Part shown: positions 11,522-22,321 of the stretch, one piece after another
How the letters are laid out: the number at the start of each line of letters is the position of its first letter
How positions within the stretch are numbered: position 1 is the stretch's first letter
Source: Lunularia cruciata
Lineage: Eukaryota; Streptophyta; Marchantiopsida; Lunulariales; Lunulariaceae
Direction: 5' to 3'
Assembly: GCA_948567375.1 (NCBI GenBank)
Contig: OX419757.1
Location: 14,384,001 to 14,448,000 of the forward strand
Length of the DNA stretch: 64,000 nucleotides
Translations under genes and position numbers: made by a program
The notes under the pieces: generated by a model
Databases searched by the model: none
What the model was told of the DNA's origin: nothing
Seen by the model: the letters and a program-made list of their open reading frames with translations, nothing else

Positions 11522-12458
11522 TATATTCCTCCACGACTAGTTGGTGATATCTTTATCACCATGGAAGCTTCAAACTCTTGGATGGCCATTTGTGCATCAT
11601 GGAGATGAGAAAGAGGCTCCCATGTAGCATCATGAAAGAGATATACTTCCCAAAGGACTTTCCACTTAGTGTTGTTGTTGGTGGCCAAGTTGGATGTTGC
11701 AACATGCAAGGATATAATCAGCTTCATACTCCTCATGATTGTTGATAAGTATAGGAGTTGGACACAAGTGGAAAAGGAAGATGGATTAGAAACAAAGAGT
11801 TTTAACTTTGAAATATGAAAGACAAGGTGGATTTGCTTATGACTAGGCAAGGTAATAAGTAACAAGAAAAATGATTTGGGTAACATCAAATGGACCTATC
11901 CAATTAGGAGCAATTTTATGAACTTGGGTATCAAGTGCAAGTGGTAGGTTACTAGAATAAAGTATGACCTTATCACCTAGTTGAAAGGTGAGACCATGAC
12001 AATGTTGATCCATGTATTGCTTTTGATGATTTTGAGCAACAACAAGATGAGATTTAGCTTGATGTGGGGATTGAGATATTATGGACAAGAAGGTGGAAGT
12101 ATGAGAAACATGAGATGGAGGAAGCAAGAAGTGAACCTAAAACAAGTGGATCTTGGATCTCTCCATATTGAGAGAATTTGGTGCTTGCCTTCTTGGAGTT
12201 ATTGTAGGTAAACTCAACAACCGCAAGGCAAACATCCAAGTTGGTATGGTAGATGCTGACAAAAGCATAAAGTATATTCTTTATGGTATGATTTGCACAT
12301 TTGGTTTAAGTATTAATTTGAGGATGATAGGTTGTGCACAAAGCAAGCTTGATGTCAAGTAGCTTGAAAAAAGCGTGCAAAAATTTACTAGTGAATTAAG
12401 GATCACAATTGGAGATGAGTACAAAAGGCATCTCATGATGCTCAAAGACATTGTTGAA
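11522..12458 (-). pseudogene. Element A: integrase C-terminal half and chromodomain (broken)
   Basis: The minus strand carries Ty3/gypsy integrase core remnants ('FEHHEMPFVLIS' near 12430, 'YHPQIN' near 12315, 'VVEFTYNNS' near 12205). The GPF-type C-terminal module follows ('WIGPF' near 11910), then a chromodomain-like end ('ATWEP', 'IQEFE', 11650-11555). The frames 12239-12054, 12127-11843 and 11889-11458 overlap in different phases, so it is frameshifted. At 12459 it stops abruptly against + strand RT sequence of element C; the earlier part of integrase, RNase H and most of RT of A are missing. Confidence 0.75.
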
Positions 12459-14602
12459 GTCGATGTTCTAGTCACTTTCATGAGTTTGATAAATGACATA
12501 TTTCATCTATAATTGGATAAATCTATTATCATTTTTCTTGATGACATCTTAGTCTACAGTAGGATGTTGATAGAGCACAAGCAACATCTATGAGAAGTCC
12601 TCTAGATTCTACAAAATCAATTGTTTGCCAAAATCTCAAAGTGTGAGTTTGGCAAATCTAAAGTAGACTACTGAGGGCATAGGATAAGTGCAAAGGGTAT
12701 TCAAGTGTTAATAGATAAAATAGAGGTCATTTTTTAGTGCTCTAAAAGATCAGACTCAATCAAGAGTTTCTTGGGATTGATGAGGTTTTATTATCAATTT
12801 GTGAAAGACTTCTCCAAGATTGCACAACCTCTAACAACACTATTGAGCAAGGAGAAGAGGTGGATATGGAGAACCGTACAAGAATTGGCCTTCCAAGAGT
12901 TGAAAGACACATTACTACATGCACCAATCTTGAAATGGTATGACCCAAAACATCCAATCAAGATGGCTACAAATGCATCAAGTGTAGCAATAGGAGCAGT
13001 CCTACAACAAGAATGGTAGGATGGATAGCACCCAATTGCGTATTTCTCTCATAAGTTGCTACTGGTAGAATGCAACTATCACACCACCAAAAAAGAAGAG
13101 TTGGCCATTGTCCTTGCAACCAAGCATTGGAAGCACTATCTTGGTGAGAAGGCATTTGTGGTAGAGACGGACCAAAAACCTCTAGTCTACCTCAAGACAC
13201 AAAAAGATCTTTCTTGTCAATAGATTTGGTGGGCAGAGTGGAGACAAAAATTCAACATGAAAATCAGATATGTGGAAAGCAAGAAGCAAGTTGTAGATGC
13301 ATTCACCCAAATGTCAATGGCAAACAATTTGGTGGTAGAAATCAAGATGAATTGAATGAGATCAAGATGATGACCTTGAATTCTGGCCCAAGATTCTTGC
13401 TGCTACAAAAACTAATATACAAATTGTAGGTGCTCAATCATCCAAAGGCATCACTAGCACCCAAGGACTCACCTTTTATGATGGCAGGTTGTGGATACCA
13501 GATGATACGGATCTAAAAACTACCATCCTAGCAGAATGTCATGATTCTACCATTGCATGTCACATTGGAATGGACAAGACCTTAGATGTAGTCAAACGCC
13601 ATTACTATTGACCCAAGATGAGCAACAATGTGATGAAATATGTTTGGAGCTACCCACTTTGTCAAAAAAGGCTTCTAATCAAGCTCCCACATGACTCCAC
13701 CAACCTCTCTCTACTCCTACATAACATTGGGAATAGGTAAGCATGGATCTGGTTTGTGAATTGCCCAAGACCACCTTTGGGTTTAGGGTTTAAACCACCA
13801 TAAACACCACCCTAAATCACCATCCTAGCAGAATGTCATGATTCTACCATTGCATGTCACATTGGAATGGACAAGACCTTGGATGTAGTCAAACACCATT
13901 ACTATTGACCCAAGATGAACAACAATGTGATAAAATATGTTTGGAGCTACCCACTTTGTCAAAAAAATTAGGCTTCTAATCAAGCTCCCACAGGACTCCT
14001 CCAACTTCTCCCCACTCCTACACAACATTGGGAATAGGTAAGCATGGATCTGGTTTGTGAATTGCCCAAGATCACCTTTGGGTTTGATTCCATCGTAGTC
14101 TTTGTCGACCGACTTAACAAAATGTTTCATGTACATCCTACCACCAAGGATATGACTGCCCCATAACTAGTTCAATTGTACTTAGATGTAGTCTTTCTCC
14201 ATCATGGCTAGTCTTGAGCGAGTGCTCATCGCAAATAGAGGTACTCAATTCACTAGTTTGTTTTGGAGAACACTCTTTGGGTTCTTCAAAACCAAATTGG
14301 TTATATCTATAGCTTACCATCCACACACCAATGGACAAATAGAGAGGGGAGATTGTGCTATTGAGGATATGCTTTGGGGCTTTACTTTGGATGAGCAAGA
14401 GAGTTGGGACACCTTACTCCCATTGGTGGAATTTTCTTACAACAATTTAGTGAATACCTCCACACAAGTCACAACGTTCTTCCTCATGTATGAAGAGCAT
14501 CCTTTCACACCTTCAAGCTTGATGAAGGTCAGTCCAATGGCTACCAAGGTTGACATTATCAACACTTTTTTTTCTAGAATCCAATAGGGAGTAAAGCACA
14601 CC
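12459..14602 (+). pseudogene. Element C: old chromovirus pol (RT to integrase), left part
   Basis: Decayed Ty3/gypsy pol in + orientation, same family as D. It starts inside RT ('FMSLINDIFH', 'IIIFLDDIL' with the DD of the active site at about 12538-12543). It then shows 'FYYQFVKDFSKIAQPL' (12786-12836), RNase H ('ATNASSVAIGAVLQQ', 12970-13014; 'EELAIVLATKHWKHYLGEKA'), an integrase zinc-finger region and the core ('GTQFTS'). It ends in 'FFSRIQ', interrupted at 14602 by element D; the reading resumes at 21205. The 5' LTR, gag and protease are absent, probably lost in the same deletion that removed the middle of element A. It contains many stops, including a TGA at 12591-12593 that D has at the equivalent codon. 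Confidence 0.85.
13527..14086 (+). repeat. Tandem duplication inside element C integrase
   Basis: 13527-13786 and 13828-14086 are near-copies with a period of about 301 bp, covering the integrase zinc-finger/early core region. They are separated by a short unrelated filler ('accaccataaacaccacc'). The copies differ at scattered bases, so the duplication is old but younger than the element. Confidence 0.85.
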
Positions 14603-15341
14603 TGTAATACTCCGAGGACAAGAGAAGAGAGAAAACACAGATTGCACACTCAAACATTCGATGCCCCAAGGGAGCACCTTCTCTTTATTATATAGACAAA
14701 GAGGATCTCCTACAAGGAAGCTCCACCATAGGATTAGGGACACAGATAGGTGACATGTCAGCAAGCTCCACCCTTGGATTACTTACTTGGATGGGTGACC
14801 TGTCTGGTCTAGGTCCTATCTGGTTGGTCAAACGAGCTTTGATCGGAGGGAATCTTTTAGGGAATCTTTCTGTAGGAATCTCAAAATCACATGAGTAAGG
14901 TACCGTTGGAAAGCTCTCGACAAGACAAAGCAAGGGGGAGGGAAGGCCAGCCTTTCCTTTGTTGGGGGTGGAATCTGCACATTTTCGAGGCCTAATTCAT
15001 CCGTTTAGGCCTCTAAAATTGCCTTCAAAGATTTCAGGCATATTTTGGTTTCTACTCTATTAGTAGAAGTCCCCTTTTGGTGATACCTCTTTTTGATCTG
15101 TTTAGTCCATCATGTGTAACATCCTTCCAGATGTTACCAAACCAATTCTCACCTTTAAATCATATGTCTAGCTATTGATTCTAAGGTTCTCAAGTCTATT
15201 TCAGTTTCTGCCCTATTAGTAGAAGTACTCTTTTGGTGATACTTCTATCTGATCTATTTTGACCATCATGTATAACATCATTCTAGATGTTACCAAACCG
15301 AATTTCACATCTAGATCATATGGCTAACCCTTGGTATTACA
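14603..15341 (-). repeat. Element D 3' LTR
   Basis: 739 bp with the terminal inverted repeat TGTAATAC/GTATTACA. On the minus strand a TATA-like TATATAATA lies near 14692. The U3 part contains a direct duplication of about 156 bp (15031-15186 and 15187-15341). Confidence 0.95.
15031..15341 (-). repeat. 156-bp tandem duplication in U3 of element D LTRs
   Basis: The anchor 'tagtagaagt' occurs at 15061 and 15217, and 'ggtgatac', 'gatct', 'catcatgt', 'aacatc' and 'gatgttaccaaacc' follow in the same order in both units. The other D LTR has the same pair. The older C LTR (21731-22321) has only one unit, which accounts for most of its shorter length. Confidence 0.9.
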
Positions 15342-15356
15342 GACCTCCCTCCTTTT
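15342..15356 (-). other. Element D polypurine tract
   Basis: Minus-strand AAAAGGAGGGAGGTC lies immediately before the 3' LTR and just after the pol stop codon (TAA, 15357-15355). It is the usual primer for plus-strand synthesis. Confidence 0.85.
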
Positions 15357-17106
15357 AAGACGCAATGTCCTCGTTGTGCAATTGTTGCTCAAATGCTTGC
15401 ACCAACACCGGTGCATGTGCCAAATTGGCAACGGGTTCCCAGTTTGCTTCATAGAGGGGGTAACCTTTCCATTGTACTATATATTCCACCCGCGGATGGC
15501 GAGTACCACGCATGCGCTTTTGGAGAATCCGCTCTACTTCATATTCCTCTATGCCATCAATGATTGTCGGACAAGGTCAAATGTCCTATGTGGAAGTACC
15601 TTGGCCTGATCGGGGAGCATATCTGCGTAATAGGGAGACATGGAACACTGGATGGAGCTTCATGTGTGGTGGTAGCTCAAGGTGATAGGCCACAGCGCCG
15701 ATGCGATGAAGGATCGAGAAAGGCCCAATAAAACGAGGTCTGAGCTTACGAGATCCAACTAATGTGAGGTTGGTTGTCGATAGCCACACTTGATCCCCAA
15801 CATTGAACTCCATGTGCCTACGGTGTGCATCAGCATACTGCTTTTGTTGATTTTGCGCAATCTGTAACCTGTGCTTGGCGCTCTCCACACCTTGTTGGAT
15901 TCGAGAAACAAATGTGTTGACTGCATCAACCTTGGTAGTCACTGGACGGATCTTCATCAAGCTAGAAGGTGTGAAGGGATGCTCACCATACATGAGGAAG
16001 AAAAGAGTGACCTGGGTGGAGGCATTCACTGAATTGTTGTAAGTGAATTCCACCAACGGTAGTAGGGTGTCCCACCTCTCTTGCTCTTCTAAGGTGAAGC
16101 CGCATAACATGTCTTCAATCGTGCGATTAGCCCGCTCTGTTTGGCCATCTGTTTGTGGGTGGTAAGCTGTAGACATGGCCAACTTGGTTTTGAAGAAACC
16201 AAAGAGTGTTCGCCAAAACAAACTGGTGAATTGGGTGCCTCTATCGATGATGAGTACTCTAGACAAGCCATGGTGAGCAAAGACTGCATCTAAGTATAGT
16301 TGAGCTAGTTGTGGAGCGGTCACCTCCTTGGTGGTAGGGCGGATATGAATCATTTTGCTGAGCCGGTCCACAAAGACCACAATGGAGTCAAACCCTGAGG
16401 TGGTCTTGGGTAATTCACAGACAAGATCCATACTCACTTGTTCCCAATGTTGGGTAGGAGTGGGAAGAGGTTGAAGGAGCCCTGTAGGAGCTTGATTAGA
16501 AGCTTTGTTCTGTTGACAAAGTAGGCAGCTACGCACATAGTCCATCACGTCGTTGCTCATCTTGGGCCAATAGTAATGGCGCTTGACTACCTCCAAGGTC
16601 TTGTCCACTCCAACATGAGCTGCAATGGCCGAATCATGACATTCCGCTAGAATGGTGGTGCGTAATTCTGGGACATTTGGGATCCACAATTGGCCCTCCC
16701 GAAAGGTGAGTCCTTGGGTGCTGGTGACACCTTTGGATGATTGTGCTTCTACAATCTGTGGATCAGTTTTTGTAGCAGCTAGAATCTCTTGCCAGAATTC
16801 AGGGTTAATCTTAACCTCTGCCGCCAAGTTGTTGGCCATTGGCATGCGGGTGAATGCATCTGCAAGTTGCTTCTTACCTTCCACGTAGGTGATTGTCATG
16901 TTGAAGCGTTGTCGCCACTCTGCCCACCGAATTTGGCGACAAGATAGATCCTTCTGCGTCTCGAGGTAGACTAGAGGTTTGTGGTCTGTCTCTACTACAA
17001 ATGCCTTCTCGCCCAGGTAGTGCTTCCAATGCTTGGTTGCTAGAACGATGGCCAGCTCTTCTCGTTCTATGGTGTAGTAGTTGCGCTTTGCCGGTAACAA
17101 CTTTCA
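15355..17106 (-). pseudogene. Element D RNase H end, integrase and chromodomain
   Basis: A 504-codon open stretch (17100-15586) covers the RNase H tail ('VETDHKPLVYLETQ'), the H-H-C-C zinc-binding region ('CLLCQQNKAS') and the integrase core. The catalytic Asp-Asp-Glu residues are in 'VSMDLV', 'IIDRGTQFTS' and 'GQTERAN'. The GPF module follows ('RFIGPFSIL'). Beyond the TAG at 15588-15586 and a nearby TGA, the same frame continues as a clean chromodomain ('EYEVERILQK', 'VQWKGYP', 'WEPVANL', about 15550-15380) to the natural stop at 15355. Chromodomains of this group steer integration to modified chromatin. The premature stops would remove it. Confidence 0.9.
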
Positions 17107-18411
17107 AGAGAAATATGCAATTGGATGCCATCCGTCATGCCACTCTTGTTGTAGGACTGCTCCTATTGCTACGCCTGATGCATCCGTAGCTAACTTGATT
17201 GGACGTTTTGGGTCATACCACTTCAAGATTGGTGCATGTAGCAAGGCGGCCTTCAATTCTTGAAAGGCCAACTCTTGTGCAGTTCTCCATGTCCACTTCT
17301 TCCCCTTGCCAAGTAGTGCCGTTAAAGGCTGTGTAACCTTGGAGAAGTCCTTGACAAATCTATGATAGAATCCCGTCAACCCCAAGAAGCTCTTAAGTTG
17401 AGTCTGATCTTCTGGGGCACTCCATTTTTGAATGACCTCTATTTTATCTGTCAATACTTGAATGCCCTCTGCACTTACTCTATGCCCTAAGTAGTCAGAC
17501 TTGCCAAACTCACACTTTGAGATTTTGGCGTACAACTGATTCTGTCTTAGAATCTGGAGGACCTCTCATAGATGTTGTTTGTGTTCCGTCATCGTGCTAC
17601 TATATACTAAGATATCATCCAAGAAGACGATAACAGACTTATCCAAGTATGGACGAAATATGTCATTCATTAGGCTCATGAAAGTGGCAGGCGCATTGGT
17701 GAGGCCAAAAGGCATCACAAGATACTCAAAGTGGCCATACCTGGTTCGAAAGGCAGTTTTGTACACATCCTCCTTTGCAATTCGGATTTGATTGTAACCG
17801 CTCCGCAAGTCCAGTTTAGTGAAGTATCTTGCTCCATGGAGTTGATCAAACAGGTCATCCATGCGAGGTAAGGGGTATTTGTTCTTCATTGTTTGCTGAT
17901 TGAGACCTCGATAGTCAATGCACATGCGCATTGTACCATCCTTCTTCTTCACAAACAAGACAGGGGCCCCATATGGTGATACGCTAGGTTGGATGAACCC
18001 TTTCTGTAGCATCTCCTCAATTTGAGTCTTACACTCCTCCAACTCATGAGGTGATAGGCAATATGGGGCCTTACAAGGAGGTGTCTTCCCCGGGAGTGTC
18101 TCTATTTTGTGATCTACTCGCCTTTTAGGTGGTAATCCTGAGGGTAGATCATCGGGAAAGACATCTTGAAACTCATCCACTACATCTTTCAATTTCTCAA
18201 GAATTTGTCCAGCGAGTTGTGCACTCTGGACTTCTCTTATTAGACCCATAAAACATCTATCGGTCTTACAGACAGTTGTCGTCCCTACGACATATAGAGG
18301 CAGTTTCTGCCTGTGTGATTTTTCTTTAACCCCAATGATTGACCATTGGTGGGTTCTCACTACTTTCTTCCTCCAATCCACCATTGGGTTGTACTGCTCC
18401 ATCCATGGCAT
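17104..18411 (-). pseudogene. Element D reverse transcriptase and RNase H (two in-frame stops)
   Basis: Reverse transcriptase is encoded at 18411-17566 with the expected landmarks: '[11 protein letters not shown]', '[10 protein letters not shown]', '[17 protein letters not shown]' and the active site '[10 protein letters not shown]'. After a TGA (17568-17566) the same frame goes on as 'QLYAKISKCEFG' and 'FYHRFVKDFSK', then RNase H starts ('LATDASGVAIGAVLQQ'). A second TGA (17106-17104) separates this from the rest of RNase H. The first stop is also present at the equivalent codon of element C (12591-12593). Confidence 0.92.
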
Positions 18412-18438
18412 GCCTAAAATTGCATCATAACGGGCTAA

Positions 18439-18860
18439 CTATATCACTCGCCACTCAATTGCTTCCTGATATTCTCCTACAGAGAGGGTTACCCGTCTAG
18501 GTAATGATTCAATCCTCTCTGTTTGCCCATTTGGTAACTCTACTTCTTCACTTCCATCTCTCTCTAGATCCATTCCCAAGCTTATTGCAACAAAGCGAGA
18601 CAAGAAATTCTCTGTTGCTCCCGGATCTATTAATACTCTCACTTGATTACCTTCTAGGATTCCATTCACGACAATCAATTATGAGGTTGCCTTTTGGGAT
18701 CTTTGCACATTATTCTTCTTCCTTCCCTCGCTTCTCTGCTTCCTTATTGAGCCAGTAAGGCCGCGAGGTACATTTATTGGCGATCTTTGTTTTCCGAAGT
18801 GGTTTCCACCTCCTCCTCTTCAATGTGCCTCTCCATGTTGTTCAAAGATCACTTGTACGA
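18439..18860 (-). pseudogene. Element D aspartic protease region
   Basis: The open stretch 18678-18439 contains 'VLIDPGATENFLSR'. This is the retropepsin active-site region, with D-P-G-A in place of the usual D-S/T-G-A. Upstream, a Gly/Arg/Lys-rich linker in the same frame is broken by TAA and TGA. A TAG at 18441-18439 separates it from RT, which continues in the same frame. The linker is out of frame with the gag zinc knuckle, so one frameshift lies between. Confidence 0.75.
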
Positions 18861-18873
18861 AGGCCAAGGGCCT

Positions 18874-19862
18874 CTAGGGAAATGAGTGTGACAATTGGTA
18901 GATATGTGCCCAATACGTCCACAATTGTAACAACGGCGTTGTTCTCCTCGAGTCCCTTCTCCTCGTGGGACTCCATCTCTTCGTTCTTCTACCCGTCCCC
19001 GCTCTCCTTGAAGCGGCCGTGCTCCTCGATCCCGAAATCAAAGGTTGCCCAATTCCATCGGTACTGGTCCATCCATGTGTGGCATTTCTGCCCAATAATG
19101 TTGAGGTGGAACTACTCCTTCACCTCCACCTAATGCTCCGGCTATTCTCTGCGCACAAGCAATAGCTTCAAATACCGTGCGAGGGTTTTGCACCATGACT
19201 TCTTGGCGAATCCGCTCTTTCAACCCTCATTTGAAATTGTCGAGAGCCTCTACTGGAATCATGTCGGTAATTGCAACTTGCAAATCCAGAAACGCCTCCA
19301 CATACTCTTGTACGCTATTCTTTTGTCTCAATCCCCATAGTCGGGTTCGAGCCATCTGCACAGAATCCACCGATTGGAAATTCTTGAGCAGTCCTTCTTG
19401 CATTGCTGTCCATGTGACCTCCCTTCTCTCTACCAGCATGGATTGTTCCCAAGCATCATACCATGTGAGGGCTTTATTGGTCAAGTACCCACATGCAAAC
19501 ATGCCTCCAGCATGCTCTATGATCTCTGTTGAGAACAATAAAAAATATCGATTCATTCTCGAGATCCAATTCTCCACTACTCCCATCGTACGATGCCCCT
19601 TGTAAGGCTCGATGTTGCCGGTCTTCTTCATCCGGAGTAGCAATGTGGCTTCATTGTTGATAGGGTTTGTAGGCACGGGTGCCTCTCCAAGTACTTCAGT
19701 CGCAGGTACTGGGTTTTGAGACGGCTCTTCTTCTTGCATGGCTTGATCGTTCTTGAGGATCTGCATTTGACTTTGCAATGTCTCCATGGTCATCTTAATC
19801 TCTCGAAATTCATTCAACATCCCTTGCATTCCTTGCACCAACTCTTGCAACTGCGGATCCAT
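18874..19862 (-). pseudogene. Element D gag with CCHC zinc knuckle (two in-frame stops)
   Basis: It starts at the ATG at 19862 ('MDPQLQELVQGMQGM', a predicted coiled coil). The capsid-like region follows ('WISRMNRYF', 'LTWYDAWEQ', 'SVQEYVEAFLDLQ'), typical of plant gypsy gag. TGA codons at 19229-19227 and 19040-19038 interrupt one continuous frame, which then reaches the zinc knuckle 'CYNCGRIGHISTNC' (near 18935-18894, CX2CX4HX4C). The knuckle binds the element's RNA. Confidence 0.9.
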
Positions 19863-19896
19863 GGTTCCTGCAACACCCCAATTGCTAACGTCTACT

Positions 19897-20326
19897 TCAA
19901 TACAGAGTCAATATAATCACTCTGGAAGGCGCACGAACTATCAGAACTACCATTGGGACCTCAGAAGCTATCACTCGTTGATAATACTCCTCACCAAAAT
20001 TCCTAACCACAAAATCTCTACACATCAATTTTGGCCTCACTACATAACAGATTTCTACTTGAGTGTTGAAAGGGAGAGGATTTAGGACATTCATATCCAT
20101 ATTATCATAATAGAATGTAGATCATCAAATCCCACTCTCTGTCATATATCACCACAGGTAGAATCATCGGGTTTGGTGAGTTCATCACTCTGTCCATGAA
20201 TTCCGCACCAAAGTGATAAACTAGCAATACTCTCATCTGCTCACGCTGGATGTACATAACCTTGATGTGGAATGGGTTTGAGAATGGAAAGCTAGGTGCG
20301 GGAAATTGTCCCCCCGGCGCATCCAT
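19897..20326 (-). other. Two small ORFs in the element D leader
   Basis: Between PBS and gag lie two short frames, 20326-20105 (73 codons) and 20100-19897 (67 codons). They are in different phases but resemble each other: an aromatic/Arg-containing start, 'FGAEF' versus 'FGEEY', then 'V' plus 'PM' near the end. No known function. They may be a decayed duplicated leader ORF or chance. Confidence 0.3.
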
Positions 20327-20453
20327 CCCATCCGCTCTCTAAAGTCCTTCCTAAGTCTAGCGATTACTATATGTTCTCCACCTCAAATTACTCAGTTTCA
20401 GTAGTTCGTGCTATTCCAAGAGGGGTGATCCACTCTCTTGGACTAGAACACTT

Positions 20454-20465
20454 GCTCTGATACCA
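20454..20465 (-). other. Element D primer-binding site (tRNA-iMet)
   Basis: Minus-strand TGGTATCAGAGC, one base from the 5' LTR edge, is the classic plant LTR-retrotransposon site complementary to the 3' end of initiator tRNA-Met. Confidence 0.92.
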
Positions 20466-20466
20466 T

Positions 20467-21204
20467 TGTAATACTCCGAGGACAAGAGAAGAGAGAAAAC
20501 ACAGATTGCACACTCAAATATTCAATGCCCCAAGGGAGCACCTTCTCTTTATTATATAGACAAAGAGGATCTCCTACAAGGAAGCTCCACCATAGGATTA
20601 GGGACACAGATAGGTGACATGTCAGCAAGCTCCACCCTTGGATTACTTACTTGGATGGGTGACCTGTCTGGTCTAGGTCCTATCTGGTTGGTCAAACGAG
20701 CTTTGACCGGAGGGAATCTTTTAGGGAATCTTTCTATAGGAATCTCAAAATCACATGAGTAAGGTACCATTGGAAAGCTCTCGACAAGACAAAGCAAGGG
20801 GGAGGGAAGGCCAGCCTTTCCTCTGTTGGGGGGGCATCTGCACATTTTTTAGGCCTAATTCATCCGTTTAGGCCTCTAAAATTGCCTTCAAAGATTTCAA
20901 GCATATTTTGGTTCCTACTCTATTAGTAGAAGTCCCCTTTTGGTGATACCTCTTTCTGATCTGTTTAGTCCATCATGTGTAACATCCTTCCAGATGTTAC
21001 CAAACCAATTCTCACCTTTAAATCATATGTCTAGTTATTGGTTCTAAGGTTCTCAAGTCTATTTCAGTTTCTGCCCTATTAGTAGAAGTACTCTTTTGGT
21101 GATACTTCTATCTGATCTATTTTGACCATCATGTATAACATCATTCTAGATGTTACCAAACCGAATTTCACATCTAGATCATATGGCTAACCCTTGGTAT
21201 TACA
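20467..21204 (-). repeat. Element D 5' LTR
   Basis: 738 bp, matching the LTR at 14603-15341 with about fifteen differences, nearly all C/T or G/A transitions. It contains the same 156-bp U3 duplication. Confidence 0.95.
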
Positions 21205-21719
21205 ACACCAAGCACAACTTGCAGATAGCCCAAAATTGGCAGAAGCAATATGTAGATGCACACCGCCAACACGTGGAGTTCAATGTGGGAGATCAAGTCT
21301 GGTTGTCAACCACCAACCTCAAGTTAGCTAGTCCTCATAAGCTCAAACCTCCTTTTATTGGACCTTTCTCCATCCTTCATCGTATCGGTGTTGTGGCCTA
21401 TCACCTCAAGCTATTGCCACATATGAAGATCCATCCAGTGTTTCATGTTTCCTTATTATGTTGATATGCTCCCTGGACGCCTATCTAAGAAAGTTGACCT
21501 TGTCCAACCTTGGTTGATGAGGCAGAGGAGTATGAGGTCAAATGTATTCTCCAAAAATGCATCCATGGTAATCGTCATCCGCGTGTGGAATATTTGGTCC
21601 ATTGGAAAGGGTACCCACTGTCCAAGGCAACATGGGAGCCAACAGCCAACTTGACTAACGCACCAATGTTAGTCCAATCTTTTGCACAAAAACTTCTCAA
21701 TGAGAACATTGCGTCTTAA
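21205..21719 (+). pseudogene. Element C: integrase C-terminus and chromodomain, right part
   Basis: It continues the frame broken at 14602 across the ACACC duplication: 'LQIAQNWQKQYVDAHRQHVEF', then 'GDQVWLSTTNL', 'PPFIGPFSIL' and 'HPVFHVSLL'. A chromodomain follows ('EYEVKCILQKC', 'VEYLVHWKGYP', 'TWEPTANL'), and the stop TAA is at 21717-21719. A polypurine tract (aaatgggaggtc, to 21730) follows. Confidence 0.88.
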
Positions 21720-21730
21720 AATGGGAGGTC

Positions 21731-22321
21731 TATAATACAAGCACCTAGACATATTATCCAGAAGTGAAAATTGGCTTGGTAACATCTAGAAGGATGTTTT
21801 GTACAATGGGCTAGGTAGATCAGATAGAAGTGTCACCAAAAAAGTAATTCTACTAATAGGGGAGAAGCCAAAAATAGCCTAAAAACTTTAGAGCCAATTT
21901 TGAAGGCCTAAATGGATGAATTAGGCCTCAAAAACATATTTTTTCCTCCCTCCAAAAGAAAAAGCTTGCCTTCTTCCCCCTATGATTCATCTTATCAAGA
22001 GCTTTTCAATGGTACCTCACCCACACAATGCTGAGCTCCCCATAGGAAGATTCCCTAAAGATTCCCTTTGGTCAAACTTGACCAACTAGATAGGACAAGG
22101 ACTAACATGTCACCTATCCAAACAACTAATCCAATGATGGAGCTCGTTGATAAGTCACCAAGCCATGTATCTGATCCAAGGATGGAGCCTCCTTTGAGTG
22201 GATCCTCTTTTCTATATAATACAAAGAAGGTGCTCCTTTGGAGCATTAGAGTATTGAGTGTGAAACATATGTTCTCTCTTGTATCTCTCTTGGAAAGTTC
22301 TCTTGTCCTCAAAGTATTACA
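21731..22321 (+). repeat. Element C 3' LTR
   Basis: 591 bp from 'tataatac' to 'gtattaca', reverse-complement homologous to the D LTRs but with a single U3 unit. A TATA-like 'tctatataataca' lies near 22210. Its 5' partner is missing. Confidence 0.85.

Larger units (their letters stand above)
14603..21204 (-). mobile_element. Element D: nearly complete Ty3/gypsy chromovirus, nested in C
   Basis: 6602 bp, bounded by TGTAATAC...GTATTACA. Its LTRs are 739 and 738 bp, with about fifteen differences counted by eye (roughly 2 percent). The target duplication ACACC (14598-14602 and 21205-21209) interrupts one codon run of element C's integrase. Reading from the 5' LTR on the right, it has a PBS for tRNA-iMet, leader, gag with CCHC knuckle, aspartic protease, RT, RNase H, integrase, chromodomain and a PPT next to the 3' LTR. 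This order with a C-terminal chromodomain defines a chromovirus. In-frame stops at several points make it inactive in cis. Its insertion is the most recent event visible in the nest. Confidence 0.95.

Noticed and set aside
11981-12362. Plus-strand ORFs over 11981-12362
   Set aside because: They are antisense shadows of the element A integrase, which is clearly readable on the minus strand.
18777-20085. Several plus-strand ORFs of 66-142 codons over element D gag and leader
   Set aside because: They overlap minus-strand gag with its zinc knuckle and have no recognisable domains.
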